From: Herpetosiphon gulosus
GTDB taxonomy: Bacteria > Chloroflexota > Chloroflexia > Chloroflexales > Herpetosiphonaceae
Assembly: GCF_039545135.1 (NCBI RefSeq)
Contig: NZ_BAABRU010000007.1
Location: forward strand, 62,001 to 126,000
Length of the DNA stretch: 64,000 bases
Direction: 5' to 3'
Shown one piece after another: positions 42,747 through 50,354 of this stretch. The position numbers and the translations under genes are program-made. The notes beneath the pieces were generated by a model, which made no database searches, was not told the DNA's origin, and worked only from the letters and a program-made list of their open reading frames with translations. Within the stretch, counting starts at the first letter, position 1, and the number at the start of each line of letters is the position of its first letter.

Positions 42747-43910
42747 TTAGCGTTTAACACTGGTTGCTAGCGAGTTCCACAAATCCAGTACTGCCTTGAT
42801 TGTGGCAGCATCTGGCTCAGCCGCCAAATTTGGAATGCTCATTTGCACTCCGGAACTTTGATATTTCACAAAGGGCGAATCGGCGGCATCGATTGTAATA
42901 TCAGGATCGACTGGACGAAAGCCTTGTTGGACAGCCGTGGTTTGTTGCGGCTTGGCAAGCAGAAATTCGCGCAATAACCCAGCAGCTTCACGTTGATCGT
43001 CGCTGCTCCACGAAGCATCCAAAATTGCCAAAGGGTGGTCGCTATAGAGATTTTGCGGTGGATACACCAAGATTAATTTACCAAAACGGCCTTGAGCTTT
43101 AGGCAAATATTCGAGCGCGATACTTTCATACACGACGGCTGCGCCATAACTACTTGGCCCAACCTGCACCATTTTGAGCATCATCGAACCAGTGCTCTCG
43201 GCAAACAATTCAACATTTTTGGCATAGCCTTGGAGCCATTCCACAAATTTAGGATCATTAATATCTCCAGCGGTCAAGCCACTAGCCTTATTATGATAAG
43301 CATAGGCCATCAAAATCCAAGCTTGAAAACCGCTATTCGAAGTAGTGGGGCTAGTTTGGGCAAATAGAATTTTTTGATTGCGCTGTGGCAACAAAACCCC
43401 ATCATGCAGTGCTTGCCAAAGCTGCGGATCTTGCGATTTCAACAAGTTAGCGGCAGGCGAACCTTCGTAGGCAGCCAGTACCAACGGCGAAATCAACAAC
43501 GGTTGGGCATCAGTAGCCAAATTGGTTTTACCATCAATTTGCATCGCATTAATTTGGGTAATTTGTAAGGTACTGGCTGGGCTGATCGCGGTTGGTCGCA
43601 AACGTCCATCTTGCAACTGGATCACAATCTCTTGCGAGCCACGCGAAATTAACTCAACCTGAATCGGCTTGCCATCGACAGTCGGATTGGTTGCCAGCCA
43701 AGTATTGACCGATTGCTTGAGCCAAGCCTCTTTTTCACTGCTATAGACCACTTGCAGTTTTATTGCCTGGCTTGGGTCGGGCGTGCCAGGAACCCGGGTG
43801 GGCAAAATTGCCAAGGGCGCTGATGAAGCCAACCAACCTTGGCTCACCGCAACCACGACTAACACACAAATCAGAAAAAAGCCTGCTGCAACCACCCATG
43901 CCTTACGCAT
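42747..43910 (-). CDS. Solute-binding-protein-like protein without transporter
   Basis: A 387-residue protein with a single N-terminal membrane segment (VVAAGFFLICVLVVVAVSQG) and a sulphate-binding-type fold: KLQVVYSSEKEAWLKQS, SGFQAWILMAYAYH, LREFLLAKPQQTTAVQQGFRP. It is clearly paralogous to the N-terminal half of the VWA fusion downstream. First gene of a four-gene operon; no permease or ATPase gene accompanies it. Confidence 0.8.
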   Translation of the reverse strand: MRKAWVVAAGFFLICVLVVVAVSQGWLASSAPLAILPTRVPGTPDPSQAIKLQVVYSSEKEAWLKQSVNTWLATNPTVDGKPIQVELISRGSQEIVIQLQDGRLRPTAISPASTLQITQINAMQIDGKTNLATDAQPLLISPLVLAAYEGSPAANLLKSQDPQLWQALHDGVLLPQRNQKILFAQTSPTTSNSGFQAWILMAYAYHNKASGLTAGDINDPKFVEWLQGYAKNVELFAESTGSMMLKMVQVGPSSYGAAVVYESIALEYLPKAQGRFGKLILVYPPQNLYSDHPLAILDASWSSDDQREAAGLLREFLLAKPQQTTAVQQGFRPVDPDITIDAADSPFVKYQSSGVQMSIPNLAAEPDAATIKAVLDLWNSLATSVKR

Positions 43911-44326
43911 AACAACTCCGTTCTATCCAAAATCCAGAATGCTAAAATGTTATGGTTTTGTTAAGCAAAAATAGCATTTCAGCCCATTAGAATGGGCAAT
44001 TTATCTACGCCACCAGTTTGGTTTGGTTACAGCAAGTCTAGTGCAAGTAGGGGCAAAAAGCTAGTCCGAAAATTATCTACATCAGCGTAAATCCAGCTGC
44101 TATTGGCAAAACTTGCCTATAGTTCCAGTGATCGTTGATTTATCCAGCAATCCCCATAAGCGCAATGTTACCTTCATCCCTCATCCTTCATCCTTCAGAA
44201 TTTACCCGACTTGCTGGCCAATTGGACAGGTTTAGGCCTGTCTAGTTGCGCTGGCAATTGACCCTCCCTTGGCTGAGTTGAACTCACCCGTCAATCGCTA
44301 TACTGCTGGGCAGATGGAGGTTGGCT
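43911..44326. other. Spacer between binding-protein operon and NTF2-like gene
   Basis: No gene seen in 416 bases. It holds a family B stretch (44173-44198, TTCATCCCTCATCCTTC), a short stem GACAGG...CCTGTC (44225-44242), and a weak promoter (TTGAAC at 44278 with TATACT at 44299, spacer 15) before the NTF2-like gene. Confidence 0.55.
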
Positions 44327-44728
44327 ATGAACAACGACGATTTTCGAGGCTGGTGTAGCAGTCTAGCCACAGTTTGGAACCAACATAATCTTGTAGCTTT
44401 ACCCAAATTATTTAGCCCAGCAATTCGTTATCAAGAGCATCCCTTTGAGCCGGACTTGCATGGTTTGGCGGCGGTGATTGGCTATTGGCGCACAACCTTG
44501 GCCCAGCATGATCAAGTCGAATGTGTGATCACGCCTGTCGTCTTTGCAAATGGGCGCGGGGTTGCCGAATGGCGTACCAGTTTATATCACAACAATCAAC
44601 AGCAAACCCAAACTCTAGCCGGAATCTTTATTGTAAATTTTGATGCCTACGGCCAAGCTACCGAACTTCGTGAATGGTGGTTGGCACAGGCAGTTGAGGA
44701 GCAACATTTATGCAACGCATTGGATTAA
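44327..44728 (+). CDS. NTF2-like/SnoaL-fold small protein
   Basis: A 133-residue protein (ATG at 44327; GATGGAGG about 7 bases upstream). FRGWCSSLATVWNQHNLVAL and ELREWWLAQAVEEQ are the first and last helices of an NTF2-like cone fold (SnoaL group). Its end overlaps the SDR start by 19 bases, so they are coupled. May be a cofactor-less isomerase or hydrolase acting with the SDR; substrate unknown. Confidence 0.72.
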   Translation: MNNDDFRGWCSSLATVWNQHNLVALPKLFSPAIRYQEHPFEPDLHGLAAVIGYWRTTLAQHDQVECVITPVVFANGRGVAEWRTSLYHNNQQQTQTLAGIFIVNFDAYGQATELREWWLAQAVEEQHLCNALD

Positions 44729-45381
44729 TAACCGGAGCTTCGCGTGGTTTAGGTCTAGCCTTGGCCCAACAATTAGCCTTGGATGGCTGGCACGTAATTA
44801 TTACTGGTCGTGGAGCAACCGCGCTTGAGCAGGCCCGCGCAGCCTTGGCAACTCGCACAAAAGTTCAAGCAATTGCTGGCGATATTGCCGACCCAGCCCA
44901 TCGCCAAGCGTTAGCAGTTGCAGCCCAAGCATGGGGTGGCATCAATCTTTTGGTAAATAATGCCAGCATTTTGGGGCCAAGCCCCCAGCCAAATCTGCTG
45001 GCTTACCCACTTGAGGTTCTAGCCCAAGTTTATGCAATTAACGTATTTGCCCCATTGGCAGCAATTCAAGCCTTGGCAACCAGTTTCAAGCCCAGCATTC
45101 GCATTATCAACATCAGCAGCGATGCGGCAGTGCAAGCCTACGAGGGTTGGGGTGGCTATGGCTCAAGCAAAGCTGCGCTCGATCAATTGACCGCAATTTT
45201 AGCTGCCGAGCAACCAACATGGCGAGTGTATGCGCTTGATCCTGGCGATATGAATACCCAAATGCACCAAGAGGCTTTTCCTGGCGAGGATATTAGCGAT
45301 CGGCCACCACCAGAAGCCAGTGTGCCAGCCATTCTGCGCTTGATTAACGACGATCTGCCAAGTGGGCGTTATCGGAAGTAA
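44710..45381 (+). CDS. Short-chain dehydrogenase/reductase
   Basis: A 223-residue classical SDR: LITGASRGLGLALA (TGxxxGxG), LVNNASILG (NNAG), and YGSSKAALDQL (YxxxK) with Ser in INISSDAA. It overlaps and is coupled to the NTF2-like gene. Alcohol/ketone substrate unknown. Confidence 0.9.
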   Translation: MQRIGLITGASRGLGLALAQQLALDGWHVIITGRGATALEQARAALATRTKVQAIAGDIADPAHRQALAVAAQAWGGINLLVNNASILGPSPQPNLLAYPLEVLAQVYAINVFAPLAAIQALATSFKPSIRIINISSDAAVQAYEGWGGYGSSKAALDQLTAILAAEQPTWRVYALDPGDMNTQMHQEAFPGEDISDRPPPEASVPAILRLINDDLPSGRYRK

Positions 45382-45383
45382 CG

Positions 45384-45520
45384 AGGGGCCAGGGGTCAGA
45401 AGGCAGGGATCAGCGAGCAGAGCTAAAAAATAAGTCCTAACCATCTTTCGTATAGGCAATATGCTAAAAACAAGGGTTCAGAAGAAAACTAACCCCTAGC
45501 CCCTGACTCCTGATCCCTAT
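45384..45520. repeat. Inverted repeat, family D, before QueA-like gene
   Basis: GAGGGGCCAGGGGTCAG on the left faces CCCCTAGCCCCTGACTCC on the right, with AGGCAGGGATCAG and GGGTTCAG between. Arms are built of short degenerate repeats. Spans most of the SDR/QueA-like spacer. Confidence 0.6.
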
Positions 45521-45539
45521 TCATGAAAGTGACAAATAA

Positions 45540-46589
45540 ATGCTTGCAACGATAGATTTTGAATTACCCGCCATGCTTGAGGCAGGCGAGCCACCCGAAG
45601 CCCGTGGCCTTGAGCGCGATCAAGTGCGCTTGATGGTTTCGCACAGTCGCTCGAATCAGATTGAGCATTATCGCTTTGATCAACTGCCAACGATTTTACA
45701 AGCAGGCGATGTGCTGGCAATTAATACCAGTGGCACGTTGAATGCCGCAATTCCGGCGACAGATGCTGCTGGCGAACGCTTAATTGTGCATCTTTCAACC
45801 CAGTTGTTAGCCGAGCTATGGCTGATCGAAGTTCGCCAGCCCTATGCCACAAGCAGTCAGCCTTATCGTGCGACGCTTGCTGGGAGCAGCCTGGATTTAA
45901 AGTCTGGTGGGCAGATTGATATTCATCGCGGTTATGCCAATAATGACGAAACTATTAGTCGCTTGTGGATTGCTAGTTTGCGCTTGCCCCAGCCATTACC
46001 GCACTATCTTGCCGAGCATGCCAAGCCAATTCATTATCAATATGTGGCGAATGATTGGCCTAACAGCTATTATCAAACGGTGTATGCAACCGAGCTTGGT
46101 AGCGCCGAAATGCCCTCGGCTGGGCGAGCATTCTCCGAGCGTTTGTTAACGCGTTTAGTAGCGCAAGGTATTCAAATTGCGCCATTGCTGTTGCATACGG
46201 GCGTTGCCAGCCTCGAAGATCACGAACCGCCCTATGCCGAGTGGTATAGTTTGCCAGCAACCAGCGCCGATCTGATTAATCGGGCGCGGGCAGATCGTCG
46301 TCGCGTGATCGCCGTCGGCACAACCAGCGTGCGAGCGATTGAAAGCACCGTTGATCAACGTGGATTGGTGCATCCTCAAACGGGCTGGACAGAGTTGGTG
46401 ATTACGCCCGAACGCGGGTTGCATGCGGTTGATGGTATTTTAACTGGGTTGCATGAACCTAAAGCGACTCACTTGGCGATGCTCGCAGCCTTAGCGGGCT
46501 ATCATCATCTGGAGCTATGCTATCGCGAAGCATTAGACCAGCACTATCTCTGGCATGAATTTGGCGATTTACACTTGATTTTGCCCTAA
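45540..46589 (+). CDS. QueA-like S-adenosylmethionine:tRNA ribosyltransferase-isomerase family protein
   Basis: A 349-residue protein in the QueA family, which builds epoxyqueuosine on tRNA. Recognisable features are DFELPAMLEAGEPPE at the start, the VLAINTSGTL region and VIAVGTTSVRAIES (the GTT.xRxLE motif), then DGILTGLHEPKATHL near the end. It is divergent (EPPYAEWYSLP in the expected catalytic loop), so it may be a paralogue rather than the housekeeping enzyme. No other queuosine gene is in the window. A strong terminator follows. The ribosome site is weak. Confidence 0.75.
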   Translation: MLATIDFELPAMLEAGEPPEARGLERDQVRLMVSHSRSNQIEHYRFDQLPTILQAGDVLAINTSGTLNAAIPATDAAGERLIVHLSTQLLAELWLIEVRQPYATSSQPYRATLAGSSLDLKSGGQIDIHRGYANNDETISRLWIASLRLPQPLPHYLAEHAKPIHYQYVANDWPNSYYQTVYATELGSAEMPSAGRAFSERLLTRLVAQGIQIAPLLLHTGVASLEDHEPPYAEWYSLPATSADLINRARADRRRVIAVGTTSVRAIESTVDQRGLVHPQTGWTELVITPERGLHAVDGILTGLHEPKATHLAMLAALAGYHHLELCYREALDQHYLWHEFGDLHLILP

Positions 46590-46610
46590 GCTAACTCATT
46601 CGTTGGGTTG

Positions 46611-46653
46611 ATCAGCATTCAAGCATTGTTTGGCATACTGCTTGAATGCTGAT
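46611..46653 (+). terminator. Terminator after the QueA-like gene
   Basis: ATCAGCATTCAAGCA and TGCTTGAATGCTGAT form a perfect 15-bp stem with a 13-base loop, followed by CTTTCATTTT. It lies 30 bases before the next ATG. Confidence 0.8.
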
Positions 46654-46682
46654 CTTTCATTTTAAGGATATTTAGGCCATTG

Positions 46683-47573
46683 ATGCACCCAAATGAACAA
46701 GCAATTGATCACGCTTTAGTCCAAAACTTATTGGCAAGCCAATTTCCCGAATGGGCTGGATTGCCGTTGCAAAAGGTAGATTCAGCAGGAACCGATAATG
46801 CAATCTATCGGCTTGGGCCAGATTTGGCAGTGCGGCTACCACGCATCGATTGGGCCGTCGATCAAATTGCCAGCGATTTTCGTTGGTTGCCATGGTTACA
46901 AGCGCAATTGCCACTGCAAATTCCTCAGCCAATCGCTCAAGGCCAACCAACAGCCAATTACCCGTGGCCATGGGGCATTTATGCTTGGCTGGCTGGCGAG
47001 AATGCAATCAATGCAAAACCAAAACATCCAGATCTGGTGTTGAGTCAATTTTTGCATGCGCTCCAACGCATCGATTCGAGCACTGGCCCAGCCCCAGCCT
47101 CGGCAACTTCAAGGGGTGTACCATTAATTCAGCGCGATACAGCGACAAGGGCAGCGATTGGCGAAGCGCAGGCCTTGCTTGATGCTGAACGAGTGCTAGC
47201 AGTGTGGGAACATGCCTTGGAGATTGAGCCATGGCCACATGCACCAGTTTGGATTCATGGCGATTTGCATGCTGGAAATTTGTTGGTTGTTGACGGCAAG
47301 ATCAATGCAGTGATCGATTTTGGGGCGCTGGCGGTGGGCGACCCTGCTTGCGATTTACTGCCAGCCTGGAATATGTTTGATCGCCAAACGCGGCTTCATT
47401 TTCGTCAAGCCCTGGCGGTTGATCCCGCCACATGGATACGCGGACGGGGTTGGACTTTGTCGGTTGCTGTGATTGCTTTGCCTTATTATCACCAAAGTAA
47501 CCCAGTGTTAGCGCAGATGGCCCGCTATAGCATCCAGCAAGTGTTAGTTGATTGGGAACAGGAGCAGCGATGA
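46683..47573 (+). CDS. Aminoglycoside phosphotransferase family kinase
   Basis: A 296-residue kinase-like fold protein (APH). Catalytic loop WIHGDLHAGN and metal site AVIDFGALAVGDPACDL are conserved; the N-terminus lacks a clear glycine loop, as is common in APH proteins. Related proteins phosphorylate macrolides, aminoglycosides, homoserine or other metabolites, so antibiotic resistance cannot be assumed. Its end overlaps the next gene (ATGA). Confidence 0.85.
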   Translation: MHPNEQAIDHALVQNLLASQFPEWAGLPLQKVDSAGTDNAIYRLGPDLAVRLPRIDWAVDQIASDFRWLPWLQAQLPLQIPQPIAQGQPTANYPWPWGIYAWLAGENAINAKPKHPDLVLSQFLHALQRIDSSTGPAPASATSRGVPLIQRDTATRAAIGEAQALLDAERVLAVWEHALEIEPWPHAPVWIHGDLHAGNLLVVDGKINAVIDFGALAVGDPACDLLPAWNMFDRQTRLHFRQALAVDPATWIRGRGWTLSVAVIALPYYHQSNPVLAQMARYSIQQVLVDWEQEQR

Positions 47574-47875
47574 CGTTCTATTTAATTCAACTCATCTATA
47601 TCAATCAAGATCAAGCAGCAGTATTTGAGCAATTCGAGGCGCAGGTTTTACCATTGTTAGCGCAGCATAATGGGCGCTTGCTGTTGCGTATTCGTCCAAC
47701 TGATACAACGATCATCGAGCAAACGATTGAACCACCCTACGAAATTCATCTGCTTGAATTTACTTCGCAGGCCGATTTTGAGCGCTACCTTACAGATCCT
47801 CAGCGCCAAGCAGCTTTACCCTTGAAAGATCAAGCAATTCATTCGACATTTGTAATCCAAGGGCAAACGCTTTAA
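47570..47875 (+). CDS. DUF1330-like small dimeric alpha-beta barrel protein
   Basis: A 101-residue ferredoxin-like fold protein (ATG at 47570, GGAG five bases upstream). YLIQLIYINQDQAAVFEQFE and LLEFTSQADFERYLTDPQRQ are the two halves of a dimeric alpha-beta barrel. Coupled to the kinase gene by ATGA overlap. Function unknown. Confidence 0.75.
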   Translation: MTFYLIQLIYINQDQAAVFEQFEAQVLPLLAQHNGRLLLRIRPTDTTIIEQTIEPPYEIHLLEFTSQADFERYLTDPQRQAALPLKDQAIHSTFVIQGQTL

Positions 47876-47894
47876 TTAAAATTTAGGGCGTTCA

Positions 47895-48296
47895 CTATTT
47901 GCGATAGGTTTCAATTAAAACATCAGTAGCAATCCATTGTCCAGTCTCATTATGGACACTACACAACCAAGTCCAAGTTTCTGTTTGCACGGTTTTAGCA
48001 TTCATTCGAAGCATGACTAAAACCGTTGATCGAATGACACGAACATGTGGCTCAGGTTGGAGGATTGTGTGATTCGAATCGAGAAAAACAACAGTCCAAA
48101 TATTGAATTTATTGACCACGGCTTGTTTGCAGGTAGCTAATGCCTGTGCTTCTAGATCGATTGTTGGAACTGTTGGGGTTGATACAATAATTGCGGTGGG
48201 TTGGGTGATAGACTGGATAGTTTGATTGGAACACCCTACAAAGAGGCTTAGAGCCACAATTACAATGCTAATCAGCGTGCGCATGCATTTCCTCAT
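47895..48296 (-). CDS. Small lipoprotein of unknown function
   Basis: A 133-residue protein with lipobox LFVGC (cysteine 22) after a short hydrophobic signal. The mature part has no family I recognise; WTVVFLDSNHTIL and ETWTWLCSVHNETGQWIATD suggest an NTF2-like or DUF4878-like beta-sandwich. Convergent with the DUF1330-like gene. Confidence 0.75.
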   Translation of the reverse strand: MRKCMRTLISIVIVALSLFVGCSNQTIQSITQPTAIIVSTPTVPTIDLEAQALATCKQAVVNKFNIWTVVFLDSNHTILQPEPHVRVIRSTVLVMLRMNAKTVQTETWTWLCSVHNETGQWIATDVLIETYRK

Positions 48297-48379
48297 CTCT
48301 CAAAGATGCTAGTGAATTGCCCAAATTATACCTGATTAACAAGATTTTACTTATACATGCACTATCAAGACTAATAATA

Positions 48380-48422
48380 GTGCCTCAACCAACATTGAAT
48401 ATCTAAATGTTGGTTGAGGCAC
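48380..48422. terminator. Strong hairpin 3' of the AT-rich toxin-like pair
   Basis: Perfect 17-bp stem (GTGCCTCAACCAACATT with its complement) and 9-base loop, located downstream of the small partner gene on the minus strand. Probable terminator; also a boundary of the AT-rich patch. Confidence 0.7.
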
Positions 48423-48538
48423 TGAAAGATTAAGCACGATTAGTTGCATTATGCCCACCAGCAAGGGTTGGCTTGTGCCCGAGCGGTCAATGCTGTCCAT
48501 TTTGACGAGCTAGGTTGGGTTATGCTTATAAAGCTTTA

Positions 48539-48850
48539 TCAATAAATAATCCTTGGATTATTATGTAATTCACTTTTGGGGTTATCAGCATATTCCCTAA
48601 TAATAACTTCATGAATTTCAGGAATAACTTCTCTAATAGCAATATTATCATTCTCATTTGGCAAAGAATCAATAAATGATTGCTTACCTAGATCAAGGCG
48701 CAGGGTAATTGTATGATCATTTCTTAAAGAATTATTATAAGCAAGTGAAACTAATACAATAGGGATATTTATATTATCTGATATTTGAGCATTTATAAAT
48801 CGAATTGGTGGATTATTTAACCTAATATTGTTCAGTTTAATCGTTTTCAT
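48539..48850 (-). CDS. Small AT-rich protein, candidate immunity or partner of the ADP-ribosyltransferase-like protein
   Basis: A 103-residue Asn/Ile-rich soluble protein with no signal peptide and no recognised domain (MKTIKLNNIRLNNPPIRFIN at the start, VIPEIHEVIIREYADNPKSE at the end). GGAG precedes the ATG. It lies 12 bases downstream of the ADP-ribosyltransferase-like gene in the same direction. Its codon use is much more AT-rich than the flanks, as is its neighbour's. The order toxin-then-immunity is common, but the role is only inferred. Confidence 0.6.
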   Translation of the reverse strand: MKTIKLNNIRLNNPPIRFINAQISDNINIPIVLVSLAYNNSLRNDHTITLRLDLGKQSFIDSLPNENDNIAIREVIPEIHEVIIREYADNPKSELHNNPRIIY

Positions 48851-48862
48851 AGATAAAACTCC

Positions 48863-49489
48863 TTAGATCGACCAACCATGCATACCATTCCACACATCAA
48901 TTCGATCAATAATATTATTATGATCGATCGTGCCATGGACAAGCAACTCAGAATCCCGAAGTGCCATAACAGCTGCACGTAAATCGTCTGAAATAGAAGG
49001 GGTAAAATATGGATCTGGCTGATTATTGGTCACAGCATGTGGACAACTTCTTTTGCGGAAACGTCCAAAATTGCCAGGATCAATTACTGAATGTAAGAGA
49101 TCCATCAGTCCATTATGTTGATATGCTGGAGAAGCAAATACCCCTTGTTGTTGTAAGAGATAGCTAGCCGGATCAATAACCGATAGATGCGTAGGCAAGG
49201 GTTCATTCAGTTGAATGACATACACATAGGCAACATCTCGCATTTTAGTTCGAGGATCAAGCTGACCATTGGGTCGGTCTTGAGTCATCAATGCATATGT
49301 CCAAGCGATAGCGAACGATCGGCTTAGGGAGATAAATGGACTATTTCTAGCCCCATGAATAATATGTTCCCTAACCAGATCTGAACTCGGAGCAAGATGT
49401 GATTTTGCTGCGCTAAAACCTCCATTCTGCATTGGGTTCTTATTAAACCAGTACGTGCCTTTTCCAACACCCTTATAGAACAAAGCCAT
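48863..49489 (-). CDS. Putative ADP-ribosyltransferase (cholera-toxin A-like fold)
   Basis: A 208-residue protein without a signal peptide, started by an ATG with GAGGAGGG in front. Aligned by eye with cholera/heat-labile toxin A: YKG at 5-7 (toxin YRAD), FISLSRS at 52-58 (toxin YVSTS), AYVYVI at 87-92 (toxin YYIYVI), and DSELLVHGTID at 179-189 (toxin EQEVSALGGIP), where E181 falls on the catalytic Glu and D179 on the second acidic residue. The toxin Arg is Lys here. The match is a prediction, not a proven activity. The AT-rich base content and a small partner gene 12 bases downstream suggest a transferred toxin-immunity or modifying pair. The Pro-rich loop (about 150-165) differs. Confidence 0.55.
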   Translation of the reverse strand: MALFYKGVGKGTYWFNKNPMQNGGFSAAKSHLAPSSDLVREHIIHGARNSPFISLSRSFAIAWTYALMTQDRPNGQLDPRTKMRDVAYVYVIQLNEPLPTHLSVIDPASYLLQQQGVFASPAYQHNGLMDLLHSVIDPGNFGRFRKRSCPHAVTNNQPDPYFTPSISDDLRAAVMALRDSELLVHGTIDHNNIIDRIDVWNGMHGWSI

Positions 49490-49729
49490 AGATATGCCCT
49501 CCTCTATAATGCGAACCCTCCAAATAGTTTCGTATCATGCAATATAAAACAAATGAGCTATTTCAATCTATTGATCTATAACACATCAATCTACTCGAGT
49601 TTTAACACTATGTCAAGATATATTAGTTCACCCATGAGTGTGATTTATTTCAATTTTATAAACCCTAATATTGGATGTTATTATTTGCGATGGATATCTG
49701 TAAACAGATTTTACAGTTTCAGTAACCTA

Positions 49730-49758
49730 TTGACAACTAACGATAGTTACGTTATCGT
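49730..49758 (+). promoter_or_regulatory. Promoter overlapped by tandem operator repeats
   Basis: TTGACA (49730-49735), 17-bp spacer, TATCGT (49753-49758; a weaker -10). The spacer and -10 lie inside the repeats, which suggests repression of the gene at 49799. Confidence 0.55.
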
Positions 49759-49781
49759 TAACTAACGATAGTTACGTTATC
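49735..49781. promoter_or_regulatory. Two perfect 22-bp direct repeats with internal inverted repeat, candidate operator
   Basis: Copies at 49735-49756 and 49760-49781, spacing period 25 bp, start AACTAACGATAGTTACG and are identical over 22 bases. Inside, TAACGATA (49738-49745) and TATCGTTA (49753-49760) make an 8-bp inverted repeat. Such tandem sites suit cooperative binding by a dimeric repressor. Confidence 0.65.
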
Positions 49782-49798
49782 TGTGAAAGAACAAAACC

Positions 49799-50344
49799 AT
49801 GGCACTCTTTAATCATCAACTGGCTGAACAAATTACGGCTTTAGTGTTGCAACGCTATCGCAGCTTGGGTCAAGCTTTGGGAGCAACCAACCTAGCCGAG
49901 GAAACCGCCAACGAAACCGCCTTTCAACATAACCTTAATCTGTTGATCGAGGTGGCCAATGGGCGGCATATGCGCAGCGAAATTATGTTGCGCCGCATTG
50001 AATTAGCGCTTGAGCAATTGCTTGATTTGTTGTTGGGCAATGCCTTGCAAAGTAAAGCGGTGTTTCCTGAGGATTTTTGGCAGAGCGATATTGGCATTTT
50101 GGTGTCACGCACGCGCTGGTGGATTTCTGCCGAAGATTTGATCACGATTAGCAATGCCGCCGCTTTAGCCTTTGGCCAAAATAATCAGGCCAATCGCATG
50201 CGGATCGCCCGAGCAATCGACAATGGTTTGTTGGATTGGGTTCCCGATCCATCAGTGGCCAATCCACAGCAAAATCGGCGGGTCTTGCGTTCGCAAGTTG
50301 AGCGTTTGCGCGACCTTAGTCGTTTGCCAGAACTTGGCGATTAA
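49799..50344 (+). CDS. Helical protein of unknown function, possible DNA-binding C-terminus
   Basis: A 181-residue mostly alpha-helical protein. No domain is identified. Its C-terminal part (ISNAAALAFGQNNQANRMRI, then WVPDPSVANPQQNRRVLRSQ) reads like a helix-turn-helix with a basic helix, of excisionase or MerR-like character, so it may bind the repeats just upstream. The ATG at 49799 follows the repeats after 17 bases. The serine hydrolase gene follows within 10 bases and is likely co-transcribed. Confidence 0.6.
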   Translation: MALFNHQLAEQITALVLQRYRSLGQALGATNLAEETANETAFQHNLNLLIEVANGRHMRSEIMLRRIELALEQLLDLLLGNALQSKAVFPEDFWQSDIGILVSRTRWWISAEDLITISNAAALAFGQNNQANRMRIARAIDNGLLDWVPDPSVANPQQNRRVLRSQVERLRDLSRLPELGD

Positions 50345-50354
50345 AGGAGCAGCA

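Larger units (their letters stand above)
49490..49798. other. AT-rich divergent regulatory region
   Basis: No gene supported; a possible 70-residue plus-strand frame here looks like chance. It contains the ribosome site of the ADP-ribosyltransferase-like gene at the left end, and at the right end a promoter with two 22-bp direct repeats (49735-49756, 49760-49781) in front of the gene at 49799. Confidence 0.55.

Noticed and set aside
46683-47573. Antibiotic resistance gene
   Set aside because: APH-fold kinases have many substrates; there is no mobile context or close match to a known resistance protein that I can show.
49553-49765. Plus-strand frame of 70 codons in the AT-rich spacer
   Set aside because: AT-rich chance frame overlapping the promoter; no ribosome site or conserved pattern.
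49735-49781. Short CRISPR array
   Set aside because: Only two copies with a 3-bp gap; no spacer-sized interval and no cas genes. It looks like an operator.
50172-50354. Upstream extension of the serine hydrolase frame
   Set aside because: Overlaps the end of the 181-residue gene and lacks similarity; AAGGAG before 50355 and the homologous start define the real start.
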